DNA from: Croceivirga thetidis
GTDB lineage: Bacteria > Bacteroidota > Bacteroidia > Flavobacteriales > Flavobacteriaceae
NCBI RefSeq assembly: GCF_012272815.1
Contig: NZ_JAAWWL010000003.1
Coordinates: 1-64,000, forward strand
Reading direction: 5' to 3'
Length of the DNA: 64,000 bases
Position numbers and translations under genes: made by a program
In this document: in pieces, positions 51,171-58,816 of the stretch
Position numbering within the stretch: the first letter of the stretch is position 1
Layout of the letters: each line of letters begins with the position of its first letter
Notes under the pieces: generated by a model
Database searches by the model: none
Told to the model about the DNA's origin: nothing
What the model saw: the letters and a program-made list of their open reading frames with translations, nothing else

Positions 51171-51312
51171 TACTTACAAAAAAGGCTATAATTCCCTTAG
51201 AATAATGGGTAAAGAAAAAGAAATAGCGATTTAAATATGACTGATTTCTTTGACTGAAAATCTATCGATTTTGAACTCGCCGAAATCATAGCCTGAAACG
51301 TTACAATGAATT
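51171..51312 (+). repeat. Structured cassette-type intergenic element 2
   Basis: Left end TACTTACAAAAAAGGCTATA at 51171, right end CGTTACAATGAATT (51299-51312). AGGCTAT (51183-51189) is inverted as ATAGCCT (51288-51294), the same position as GGTGTATAA/TTATACC in element 1. It spans the gap between the 174-residue gene and the broken gene. Confidence 0.5.
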
Positions 51313-51322
51313 TTAAAATGCA

Positions 51323-51580
51323 ATGAAACTTGAATTAAAAAGGGGATTTAAAGGTAACGGACCAGCATGGATTGGATTGGTAGAATTTTCTAAATCTGCA
51401 AGGACTATTTATTTTAACAGAAAAGCACTGAAAAACTCCAATGCACAACGAAGTTAGTATAACTATTTTGATATTGAAAACTGTGATGAATACTGGGTTT
51501 CTGGAATTAAGAAAAATTGGGCTGACCGATATTGGGTAGGTAGAGGAAAAATAATTATTATCGGAAATATTATGGCTTAA
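51323..51580 (+). pseudogene. Small gene interrupted by one in-frame TAG
   Basis: An 86-codon frame beginning MKLELKRGFKGNGPAWIG with a TAG at codon 45 (51455-51457), then continuing with YFDIENCDEYWVSGIKK. Both halves read as one small protein type that I believe is common in Flavobacteriaceae (GNGPAWIG at the start, YWxSGxKK near the end). The frame is kept on both sides of the stop, so this is a recent nonsense mutation or a readthrough case. Function unknown. Confidence 0.5.
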
Positions 51581-51695
51581 TACTATAGTTTGGTCCAGTT
51601 GGATGTTTTGGACAAAATCAATTCGAATTGACTGATATTTTGCCAACATAAAAACAAAAGTTTGTAGAAATGGAAAATCGGAAATTTGACTAGGC

Positions 51696-51947
51696 GTGGA
51701 GAAGGTATTTAAAAAGATATTTTCTTTAATCTACATGTGGATACCTTTAATCTTCAGTATGACATTTGTTTTGATTTGTACATTATTGGTGACTGTCTAT
51801 CCAATCTGGCTCTTTTTCACAGATAAACAAAAACTTATTGATGTAGGAATGTATCCTTGGTCAATAATATTGGCTTCGTTACTCTCATTTGGGTTATTAG
51901 CACAGATTGTCATGAATATTTATGAAAAGGTAAAGAACACCAAATAA
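51696..51947 (+). CDS. Small two-helix membrane protein of unknown function
   Basis: An 83-residue protein starting at GTG 51696, with helices at about 14-40 and 56-75. The tail is basic (YEKVKNTK). No family recognised. An internal ATG at 51735 would shorten it to 70 residues. It is one of the small orphan genes of the cassette-like stretch, so the coding call rests on length and membrane pattern only. Confidence 0.45.
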   Translation: MEKVFKKIFSLIYMWIPLIFSMTFVLICTLLVTVYPIWLFFTDKQKLIDVGMYPWSIILASLLSFGLLAQIVMNIYEKVKNTK

Positions 51948-51959
51948 GCGAAAAAAAAC

Positions 51960-52060
51960 GAGTTACAACAATGGCTATAGATAATGGCTATCACCTAGTC
52001 AATTATACCTAATTTAAATTAATTGAGAACTATATGCTTTGGGCCATGAGGCCATAGCCA
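51960..52060 (+). repeat. Structured cassette-type intergenic element 3
   Basis: Left end GAGTTACAACAATGGCTATAG at 51960 matches the other left ends (consensus TTACAAMAAKGGYTATA). TGGCTAT (51972-51978) is inverted as ATAGCCA (52054-52060). The typical right end (CGTTGTAAGTAATT) is missing here, and chromosomal-type genes resume downstream. Confidence 0.4.
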
Positions 52061-52099
52061 AAAGCTTATATTTAAGTAGATTCCAACCAAAACCTTAAA

Positions 52100-52711
52100 A
52101 TGATTCGACTGTTTTTAAAAGCCAAACATTGGCAGTTATTTGTTTTGATGATAGGGATTCCGCTGCTATACCAGCTTTACTTTTTGTTTCAAATTTGGGG
52201 GTATAAATTAAACCCTGAACCAGTTGCTAATGAAAATGGTTTTTCAGAAGTTTTAAATGAGCGGTTCCTTCAATTGGATTTAATGTTTCCAGTTTTGATG
52301 ATTTTTTTTAGCCTTCTGTTTTTTGGTTGGTTTTGGTCAATCGCGATTGGGCTTCAACCTAAAATTCCCCCACAGGTAAAAATGAAGGTGAAAAAGTTTA
52401 AAGTTTTCTTCTTTATTCCTTTTCTGTATATCATTTTTTTAATGATGTATTTGGGTGGCCTATTTTCTGGTTTGGGAACGAATGGTTTTGGTAATGGCTT
52501 TTGGATAATCTCGATTATGCTGCCGCTCCACTTTCTATCAATGTTTTGCATTTTTTATTCCTTATACTTTGTCGCCAAAACCATTAAGACAGCAGAGCTA
52601 CAGCGCGAAGTGAATTTTGGGGATTTTGCAGGCGAATTCTTTCTCTTGTGGTTTTACTTTGTTGGCATATGGATTATTCAACCGAAGGTCAATAAGCTCT
52701 ATGCAGCATAA
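52100..52711 (+). CDS. Polytopic membrane protein of unknown function
   Basis: A 203-residue protein with about five membrane helices (13-33, 61-84, 102-122, 134-160, 181-198), starting MIRLFLKAKHWQLF. No catalytic motif seen. Composition is closer to the flanking housekeeping genes than to the cassette-like genes before it. No family named with confidence. Confidence 0.65.
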   Translation: MIRLFLKAKHWQLFVLMIGIPLLYQLYFLFQIWGYKLNPEPVANENGFSEVLNERFLQLDLMFPVLMIFFSLLFFGWFWSIAIGLQPKIPPQVKMKVKKFKVFFFIPFLYIIFLMMYLGGLFSGLGTNGFGNGFWIISIMLPLHFLSMFCIFYSLYFVAKTIKTAELQREVNFGDFAGEFFLLWFYFVGIWIIQPKVNKLYAA

Positions 52712-52762
52712 ATCATTTTCAATTAAACCTTAACTTTAGGATTCATGTAAATCGGATTAAAA

Positions 52763-53389
52763 ATGTTAGTAATAAACCGAAATACCTTATTGGTTTTCCT
52801 TTTTCTGGTAACGGCTGTTTCATCCTATTCCCAATTAGGGACAGCCTATTTAGAAGATGAACAATCGAGTGATCAATTTAAGCCCATTGAGATTGTTTCA
52901 ACAACAAAAGAACTTGTGAAGGGGTACGGTTTTATCCATCCACTTAACCATAGGGAAATCATCTTTATGGAGTCCAAGCCAGTTGAAGAAAAAACAAAAG
53001 ACTGGCGTATCGTGAAAGACTTCAGCGAATTTAAAATGCTCGATAAAGATACCGTTCATTTTGTTGCCTTTACGGGCAAAAGGCCCATTCATAAGACCTT
53101 GGTTGTAAAGTATAATGAAAGTGACTGCTGCATTTTGTACAAGGCTATAAGCCCTATGCTGTATGATGCCTATTTTATTGCAAAAAAAGGTGAACCAAGA
53201 ACTTTAGACAATGGAAAAATGGTTGCGATACGAAACATGGGGTCTTTTAACCGTACGGCAAAAAAGGCATTTTCAAATGATTGTCCGGTAATTGTAAAGA
53301 ATGTAAAGGAGAATACATATACCAACACAGAGGCGGGTCTAATGGACTTGATTAAAGATTACCAAGAACAGTGTCCAACTTTGAACTAA
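52763..53389 (+). CDS. Secreted protein of unknown function
   Basis: A 208-residue protein with signal peptide to about residue 23 (LLVFLFLVTAVSSYSQ). The mature part is mixed alpha/beta, with a CC pair in ESDCCILYK and two further cysteines (NDCP, EQCP). No family recognised. A -7-like TAACTTTA lies about 30 bp upstream. The next gene starts 12 bp later, so both are probably one operon. Confidence 0.6.
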   Translation: MLVINRNTLLVFLFLVTAVSSYSQLGTAYLEDEQSSDQFKPIEIVSTTKELVKGYGFIHPLNHREIIFMESKPVEEKTKDWRIVKDFSEFKMLDKDTVHFVAFTGKRPIHKTLVVKYNESDCCILYKAISPMLYDAYFIAKKGEPRTLDNGKMVAIRNMGSFNRTAKKAFSNDCPVIVKNVKENTYTNTEAGLMDLIKDYQEQCPTLN

Positions 53390-53401
53390 ACCAGGTTTAT
53401 C

Positions 53402-54382
53402 ATGAACTTCCTTAGGTACGTACTGATGATTTTGGTGATAGCGTTGTTAAGCAATTGTTCTTCAAAATCGAACAAGCCAGAGCTATCACCCATTATTAGA
53501 GAATATGTAATTGATGAAATTGACTTGGTGCCAGAAGGTATAGCCTATTCAAAAAAGTATGATGCCTTTTACCTAACGGGTGTCGGTAAATTCAAAATTG
53601 TTCAAGTCGATAGAAAGACCGGTGTCCAAACCGATTTTATTCAAGAGAACGCTTTTGGGTATATGCCGGGAGCTGGTATATATGTTGATAAGGCCGAGAA
53701 GGTATTGTATGCCATTGGCGGGTATTACCGCATTGCCGATTCCTTAAGTACCCTTTTTTCTTTTGACCTAAAGACCAGAAAATTAATTCGAAAATATGCC
53801 CTGAACGACGGGCGTGACCACTTTTTAAATGATCTTATAGAAGACGGTAAGGGAAATTTATACCTAACGGATTCGAAAGATTCCTCAATCCACATCCTTA
53901 AAAAGAACAGCGATAGTCTGGAACTCTTTTATAAATCACCTGAGATAGAATTTCCCAACGGTATTGCCATTTCAGACGATGACAAGAAATTGTATATCGC
54001 CAGTATACCTAAAGGGGTTCGAATTATGGACATTGCCACAAAGACCATTTTAAACCAACAAGATACCCTAGGCATATCGCAGGGTATCGACGGACTCGAG
54101 TTTTATAATGGCCATTTGTTTGGTGTTCAAAACAGCGTTGGGGCTAACTCTTTTAACTTTAGAAAACTTCTGCTCAATAATGAAAAAGATAGTATTCTTG
54201 GTGTTGAGGTAATAGACAGCCATACGCCCAAATTAGATGTTCCGCTCACTTTTTGTATCACGGAAGATGAGGCTGTAGTAATCGGTAACTCCAACTTGCA
54301 ATATCTAAATCAGGAGACTTTTGAGTTTGCTGTAGCCGATTCCATCAAGAAAAGTAGCTTGTTGGTTTATAAAATCAACTAA
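53402..54382 (+). CDS. SMP-30/gluconolactonase-like beta-propeller lipoprotein
   Basis: A 326-residue protein with a lipoprotein signal ending LLSNC (Cys at about 19). The mature part shows repeated four-stranded blades typical of the SMP-30/NHL-like propeller fold: VPEGIAYSKKYDAFYLTG, HFLNDLIEDGKGNLYLTDS and FPNGIAISDDDKKLYIAS. The last two carry the Asn/Asp residues that bind the metal in gluconolactonase-type enzymes. Substrate unknown; lactone hydrolysis is only a possibility. It is transcribed with the secreted protein 12 bp upstream. Confidence 0.75.
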   Translation: MNFLRYVLMILVIALLSNCSSKSNKPELSPIIREYVIDEIDLVPEGIAYSKKYDAFYLTGVGKFKIVQVDRKTGVQTDFIQENAFGYMPGAGIYVDKAEKVLYAIGGYYRIADSLSTLFSFDLKTRKLIRKYALNDGRDHFLNDLIEDGKGNLYLTDSKDSSIHILKKNSDSLELFYKSPEIEFPNGIAISDDDKKLYIASIPKGVRIMDIATKTILNQQDTLGISQGIDGLEFYNGHLFGVQNSVGANSFNFRKLLLNNEKDSILGVEVIDSHTPKLDVPLTFCITEDEAVVIGNSNLQYLNQETFEFAVADSIKKSSLLVYKIN

Positions 54383-54454
54383 GCTTTTCGAGTATAATCC
54401 AATTTCAAGGCGGAATATGTCTTATTTTTAAGGGAGTCACCAATCCCTATAAAA

Positions 54455-55339
54455 ATGAAAAAATTAAAACGCGAAGATGTCTCCCAAGAGGTTTTTGACC
54501 TTTACGACGATTACGCCCACAACAAACTACAACGCCGAGAATTTATTGAAAAACTGTCTACCTATGCTGTAGGCGGCATAACGGTTGCTTCTTTGATGAG
54601 CTTTATGATGCCCGATTATGTGAATACGCTTTTGGTAGACCCAAAGGACCCTGATTTGGATTCTGGTTTTATCAGCTACGATTCGCCTAAAGGCGGTGGC
54701 GAAATCAAAGGGCTGCTTTCCAAACCCAAAAATGCAAAAGGCAAATTGGGCGGTATTGTGGTGGTACACGAGAACCGAGGCTTGAATCCTTATGTTGAGG
54801 ATACGGCCAGAAGGGCAGCTTTGGCTGGGTTTATCACCTTGGCACCTGATGCCTTAAGTCCCTTGGGCGGTTATCCTGGCAATGATGATGAGGGTCGGGC
54901 CATGCAACGCAAACGTAACCGAGGTGAAATGCTGGAAGACTTTATTGCCGCTTTTGAATACCTTAAAAATCACGAAGATTGCTCTGGTAAGATTGGGGTT
55001 GTCGGTTTTTGTTTCGGTGGATGGATTTCCAATATGATGGCTGTTAAAGTTCCTGATTTGGCCGCGTCCGTTCCGTTTTATGGTGGGCAACCCAAAGAGG
55101 ACATCGATAAAATCAATGCGCCCTTAATGCTTCAATTCGCCGGATTGGACGAGCGGGTCAATGCTGGTTGGCCTGCCTATGAGGAGGCTTTAAAGGAACA
55201 TGACAAGGCTTATCTGGCGTTTACCTATCCTGATGTTAACCATGGTTTTCATAATACGTCAACGCCCCGTTACAATAAACCAGCCGCCGAGCTGGCATGG
55301 GGTCGGACCATTGATTTCTTTAACGAGCACTTATCGTAG
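54455..55339 (+). CDS. Dienelactone hydrolase family protein
   Basis: A 294-residue alpha/beta hydrolase. The catalytic triad is Cys186 in GFCFGG, Asp232 in GLDERVN and His263 in NHGFHN, the Cys-type set of dienelactone hydrolases; VHENRGL (105-111) is the oxyanion-loop motif. Residues 27-52 have a twin-arginine-like start (QRREF) and a hydrophobic stretch, so it may be exported or anchored by Tat, as in the YghX-type subgroup. Substrate unknown; it may not be true dienelactone. Confidence 0.87.
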   Translation: MKKLKREDVSQEVFDLYDDYAHNKLQRREFIEKLSTYAVGGITVASLMSFMMPDYVNTLLVDPKDPDLDSGFISYDSPKGGGEIKGLLSKPKNAKGKLGGIVVVHENRGLNPYVEDTARRAALAGFITLAPDALSPLGGYPGNDDEGRAMQRKRNRGEMLEDFIAAFEYLKNHEDCSGKIGVVGFCFGGWISNMMAVKVPDLAASVPFYGGQPKEDIDKINAPLMLQFAGLDERVNAGWPAYEEALKEHDKAYLAFTYPDVNHGFHNTSTPRYNKPAAELAWGRTIDFFNEHLS

Positions 55340-55515
55340 CGTAGAATAACAAAGAAGTTTTTGGATTGAACTTTGGTAAGTTCATCTAATTTTTGAGGTA
55401 GGGAATTCACTTTTAAGGCCGAAAATTCCTCCTCGACCATATTTCTAGTGTATTTACGCTGCTGTCGTGGTTCATTTGTGGCAATAATGGGAAAATTCCA
55501 TTGCTATGAAAGAAT

Positions 55516-55543
55516 CGGGCAAGAGCGTAACTTGCCTTGCCCG
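55516..55543 (+). terminator. Hairpin with T run just before the OB-fold gene
   Basis: Stem CGGGCAAG / CTTGCCCG with a 12-nt loop, followed by TTTT. It ends only 6 bp before ATG 55550, so it is either the terminator of an upstream transcript or an attenuator of the OB-fold/YceI/DUF5777 operon. Confidence 0.5.
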
Positions 55544-55549
55544 TTTTAC

Positions 55550-56005
55550 ATGAAGACCGTGCGAAAGAAAAAAATCTTACAAATAATCTACTACCTACCG
55601 CTGGTGGCCCTTGTGGTCGGGCTACTCTATTTCTACAATGAATTTCAGAAACCGGCGCAAAAAGATGTCACGAAATTGGAGGTGGCTGCCGTTCTTGATA
55701 CCGACGATTTGATACAACTATTTAAAGAAGATAAGGAGACTGCTTCTGATGCCTTGGTAGAACAAGTGGTGCAAGTACAAGGCGAAATCAAGGAAATCTC
55801 ATTCATAAATGACCGCTATACCATCTTATTGAAAAGTAAAAACTTCACCAAGAGTTTTGTGATGTGTGAGATGGCTTCAAAAAATTTGAATATCGAGAAT
55901 TTGGCCGTGGGCGATACCTTAAAGTTGCGTGGTATTTGTAAGGGCTATCTATTAGATGTAATAATGTTAAATTGCGTTCCAATCAATGAAAACACCAATC
56001 CATAG
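55550..56005 (+). CDS. tRNA_anti-like OB-fold membrane-anchored protein
   Basis: A 151-residue protein with a basic start (MKTVRKKK), one membrane helix (about 9-30) and an OB-fold domain of the tRNA_anti-like type (VVQVQGEIKEISFINDRYTI, GDTLKLRGICKGYLLDVIML). The name is historical; RNA binding is not implied for periplasmic members. ATG 55550 is used because upstream in-frame starts lie before or inside the hairpin. The end overlaps the YceI gene by 20 bp. Function unknown; linked in Bacteroidota to YceI and DUF5777 genes. Confidence 0.8.
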   Translation: MKTVRKKKILQIIYYLPLVALVVGLLYFYNEFQKPAQKDVTKLEVAAVLDTDDLIQLFKEDKETASDALVEQVVQVQGEIKEISFINDRYTILLKSKNFTKSFVMCEMASKNLNIENLAVGDTLKLRGICKGYLLDVIMLNCVPINENTNP

Positions 56006-56540
56006 AATACTGTTCTTATTGGCAATGCTCCACTTTGGGGTGAATGGCCAAGAGAGCGAACAAATCATTGCCCGACAGGGTAGTGTGTCTTTCTTCTCCT
56101 ATACTTCAGTGGAGGATATCGAAGCGACCAACAATCAAGTATTGAGCATTATAGATGTGCCAAAGGGGGAAATTGTGGTCAACATGTTGATGCGGGCCTT
56201 TGTCTTTAAAAAGGCTCTGATGGAAGAGCATTTTAATGAGAGTTATGTGGAGTCGGACCTGTATCCGGAATTGAATTTTATTGGAAAGATTCAGGGCATG
56301 AAAAATCCCGAATTGGAAAACGGTACCTATTTGGTGAGTGGTGAAATGGAGTTTCATGGGGTTAAGAAAGAGATAGAACTGAAGACCAAGGTCAATAAAA
56401 CAGCAGACAGTACGGTTTTTCAGGGGGAGTTCGAAGTTCCGGTCAGTGATTTCAATATCAAAATACCGGCATTGTTATCTCCCAACATCGCAAAGAACAT
56501 ACAAGTAGAATTTAGATTTGAATACTTTCCATATGAATAG
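55986..56540 (+). CDS. YceI family lipid-binding protein
   Basis: A 184-residue secreted lipocalin-like barrel protein. Signal peptide MKTPIHRILFLLAMLHFGVNG is followed by the YceI pattern: GSVSFFSYT, FNESYVESDLYPELNFIGKI, and GEMEFHGVKKEIEL. YceI proteins bind isoprenoid lipids in the periplasm. It overlaps both neighbours (20 bp and 8 bp), so the three genes are tightly coupled. Confidence 0.9.
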   Translation: MKTPIHRILFLLAMLHFGVNGQESEQIIARQGSVSFFSYTSVEDIEATNNQVLSIIDVPKGEIVVNMLMRAFVFKKALMEEHFNESYVESDLYPELNFIGKIQGMKNPELENGTYLVSGEMEFHGVKKEIELKTKVNKTADSTVFQGEFEVPVSDFNIKIPALLSPNIAKNIQVEFRFEYFPYE

Positions 56541-57435
56541 GTCAGCTAACATAATTTTCGTTTTTGTGTGCTTTTTGGGCCTATCTGGGATAAGAGCACA
56601 AGACAGTCTATTGGATATTTTGGCCAAGGAGCGTAAGGACACCACCTTACTTACCATGGCCACCTTCAAGACCACAAGACTCTCTGTGGCTCAATCTGTG
56701 GAAACCCGTAAAAAAGGGGCTTTACAGCTCTATTTCGGCACACGTTATTGGAACATTCCCATGGAAGAGCCACGAAATAGTTTTCTAGTAGATCGTTTTT
56801 CAGCACAATTTGGTTTTGACTATGCCTTTACCGATAGGTTTACCACCTCATTTTCTGTAAATACATTTGATGGGGTTTTAAACGGCTTTTTAAAATATCG
56901 TCTGTTACGCCAAACGGATGATAATAAGGTGCCTTTTGGTATAACCGCCTTGCAAAGCACCTCATTATTAACGCGAGAGTACAATGGTATTCGTTTACCC
57001 AGAATGCAGTCCGATCGTTTTTTCTTTACCCAGCAATTGATTATTGCCAGAAAGTTTAATAGAAACCTTTCCCTGCAGATAGCACCGACCTATATTCATG
57101 CGACTTGGCCGCAACCTACCTTAGGGCGAACTGACTTTTTCGCATTGGGTCTAGGTGGGCGTTATCGTATCGGCAAGCATACCGAATTGACCAGTGAATA
57201 CCATTGGGTGGCGAATCGAGACCAAGGTCCGGAAGGCTATAACTCATTCGCTATCGGTTTAAATTGGGAAATTGGTGATGTGACCATGCAAATGCATATG
57301 ACCAATACCAAAAGTTTTGATGAGGCTTCGAGTATTCTCTTGACACCCAATAACTTCAATTTTGAAGATGGTGGCTTGCATATTGGAGTGAACGCCATTT
57401 TTATTCTTCACCTGAAAAAACAAAAGCTTAAATAG
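56533..57435 (+). CDS. DUF5777 family beta-barrel protein
   Basis: A 300-residue protein with a signal peptide (MNRSANIIFVFVCFLGLSGI) and many alternating strands ending in a C-terminal barrel motif (AIFILHLKK). It matches the DUF5777 pattern: LYFGTRYWNIP, FGFDYAFTDRFTTSFSV, and SEYHWVANRDQGPEGYNSF. An outer-membrane location is inferred. ATG 56533 overlaps the YceI stop by 8 bp; a TTG 15 bp upstream is less likely. It converges with the LytTR regulator, 4 bp apart. Confidence 0.82.
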   Translation: MNRSANIIFVFVCFLGLSGIRAQDSLLDILAKERKDTTLLTMATFKTTRLSVAQSVETRKKGALQLYFGTRYWNIPMEEPRNSFLVDRFSAQFGFDYAFTDRFTTSFSVNTFDGVLNGFLKYRLLRQTDDNKVPFGITALQSTSLLTREYNGIRLPRMQSDRFFFTQQLIIARKFNRNLSLQIAPTYIHATWPQPTLGRTDFFALGLGGRYRIGKHTELTSEYHWVANRDQGPEGYNSFAIGLNWEIGDVTMQMHMTNTKSFDEASSILLTPNNFNFEDGGLHIGVNAIFILHLKKQKLK

Positions 57436-57439
57436 AGGG

Positions 57440-58549
57440 CTAGCTATTCAACCATTGCTTGAATTCTGCAGCCTTGTTTTTTCCAATGATGATATCCAAT
57501 TCCGAATTCGGATTGACCACAATTTTCAATTGGTTGTTACCGTACCGGATGATTTTATCAATGGCTGTAATAGCAATGATAAATTGCCGATTGGCCCGAT
57601 AAAAATAATTGCTGTCAAAACCGGAATACAGCTCGTCTAAACTACTATTGGTGGTTGACCGTTTGCCATTCATATCGACTACGTAGGTAATGGTGTTTTC
57701 AGTATAAATGAAGGCGATGTCTTCAACGGAAACCGTTAGGAGTTCGTTACGCAAATAGGTGAGAATCCGTTTTTTGTTCGTTTCTTTTATTTCTTGGTCT
57801 TCTTCGCTATTAACCTCTTCCTCTTTGGGTTTTTCTTCAATTACCCGTTTTTGGTATTTGCCCAAGTCACTATTGAGTTTTGCCAGATTGATGACCTCGC
57901 TCTCCAATTCTTGGTTCTTGGTTTCCAACCTTTTTTCATAGACACTCCCAATCAATCGCACCATAAATACCGAAGAAAGAATCATGATAAAGCCCATAAC
58001 GCTGAACAGCAAGTAAAAACGGTTACGAAGGCTTTGCAATCGTTGCGAAATCAAACCGATGTTGGCATGTGATGCGACCAACCAATCTGAATTTGGAACT
58101 GCGTTCAGATGAATAATTTCTGAAGCGTCTTGCGAAGAACTACCGTTTTGTATCAAATCGAACAATTGGTCGGCTGTAAATTCGCCATCCACTGCAGTAT
58201 TGGCTGAGTTATTTTGGTCAATAGTTGTGCCGATTTGTGGGCGATTTGGGTGACAGATTACCTTTCCAGACCAATCAATGATGCTTACAAAACCCAAAGA
58301 TTCTTTGTTGGAATCCTTTATGGTATTTTGAAAGGTATCAACAAAGTCCATTTTATCAATACCATTTTCAAGTTGGTTCCCAATCAATATTGAAATTGCA
58401 CGAGCTTCCCTTTTACTGAATTCCAATTGCGAACTCAACATTTCATTCGCGCTTGCCCTGACAAAATATTGTGTAGCGATACCACCTATAATTACAAATA
58501 TGATGGCTATGGCCAAAAAGGTATATAGGTATAATCGGTCTTTACGCAT
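57440..58549 (-). CDS. Membrane-anchored LytTR regulator with periplasmic sensor domain
   Basis: A 369-residue one-component regulator. Membrane helices at about 9-30 and 178-200 bracket a periplasmic dCache/PAS-like domain (SLGFVSIIDWSGKVICHPN, WLVASHANIG). A coiled coil (203-255) and a C-terminal LytTR DNA-binding domain (about 258-369; YRANRQFIIAITAIDKIIRYGNNQLKIVV) follow. DNA binding from the membrane is unusual for LytTR but known. It faces the OB-fold/YceI/DUF5777 operon and is a natural candidate for its regulator. The signal may be a small molecule bound outside; not proven. Confidence 0.87.
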   Translation of the reverse strand: MRKDRLYLYTFLAIAIIFVIIGGIATQYFVRASANEMLSSQLEFSKREARAISILIGNQLENGIDKMDFVDTFQNTIKDSNKESLGFVSIIDWSGKVICHPNRPQIGTTIDQNNSANTAVDGEFTADQLFDLIQNGSSSQDASEIIHLNAVPNSDWLVASHANIGLISQRLQSLRNRFYLLFSVMGFIMILSSVFMVRLIGSVYEKRLETKNQELESEVINLAKLNSDLGKYQKRVIEEKPKEEEVNSEEDQEIKETNKKRILTYLRNELLTVSVEDIAFIYTENTITYVVDMNGKRSTTNSSLDELYSGFDSNYFYRANRQFIIAITAIDKIIRYGNNQLKIVVNPNSELDIIIGKNKAAEFKQWLNS

Positions 58550-58816
58550 AATTGAAAAAGTTGTTCTGGCTCAATTTTTAGGCCAATAAATATAGTAATC
58601 TACATTAGTTCTTAAAGAAAGCCCAAAACTTTCAATTCCAAATTGTATTAAAGTGGTTTTTATAAAAAACCCAATAAACACAGTGCTTCCCAAAGAAAGG
58701 GATTATTCCGTTTTAAAGCTCAAAATTCCGTTTCACACACAATTAATAGTATACAGGCACTTGTTGTGACTTCATTTGCACCGTAAACGAATTTTAATCC
58801 AAAAAATATAATTGTT

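Noticed and set aside
51335-51649. Minus-strand frame of 104 codons
   Set aside because: It lies opposite the broken small gene at 51323-51580, whose plus-strand translation makes better protein sense.
49553-52080. Classical integron or prophage
   Set aside because: No integrase, classic attC core, tail or capsid gene is visible; I kept only the weaker claim of cassette-like elements.
57431-57448. Terminator between DUF5777 and the LytTR regulator
   Set aside because: The AATAG/CTATT stem is only 5 bp and has no T run.
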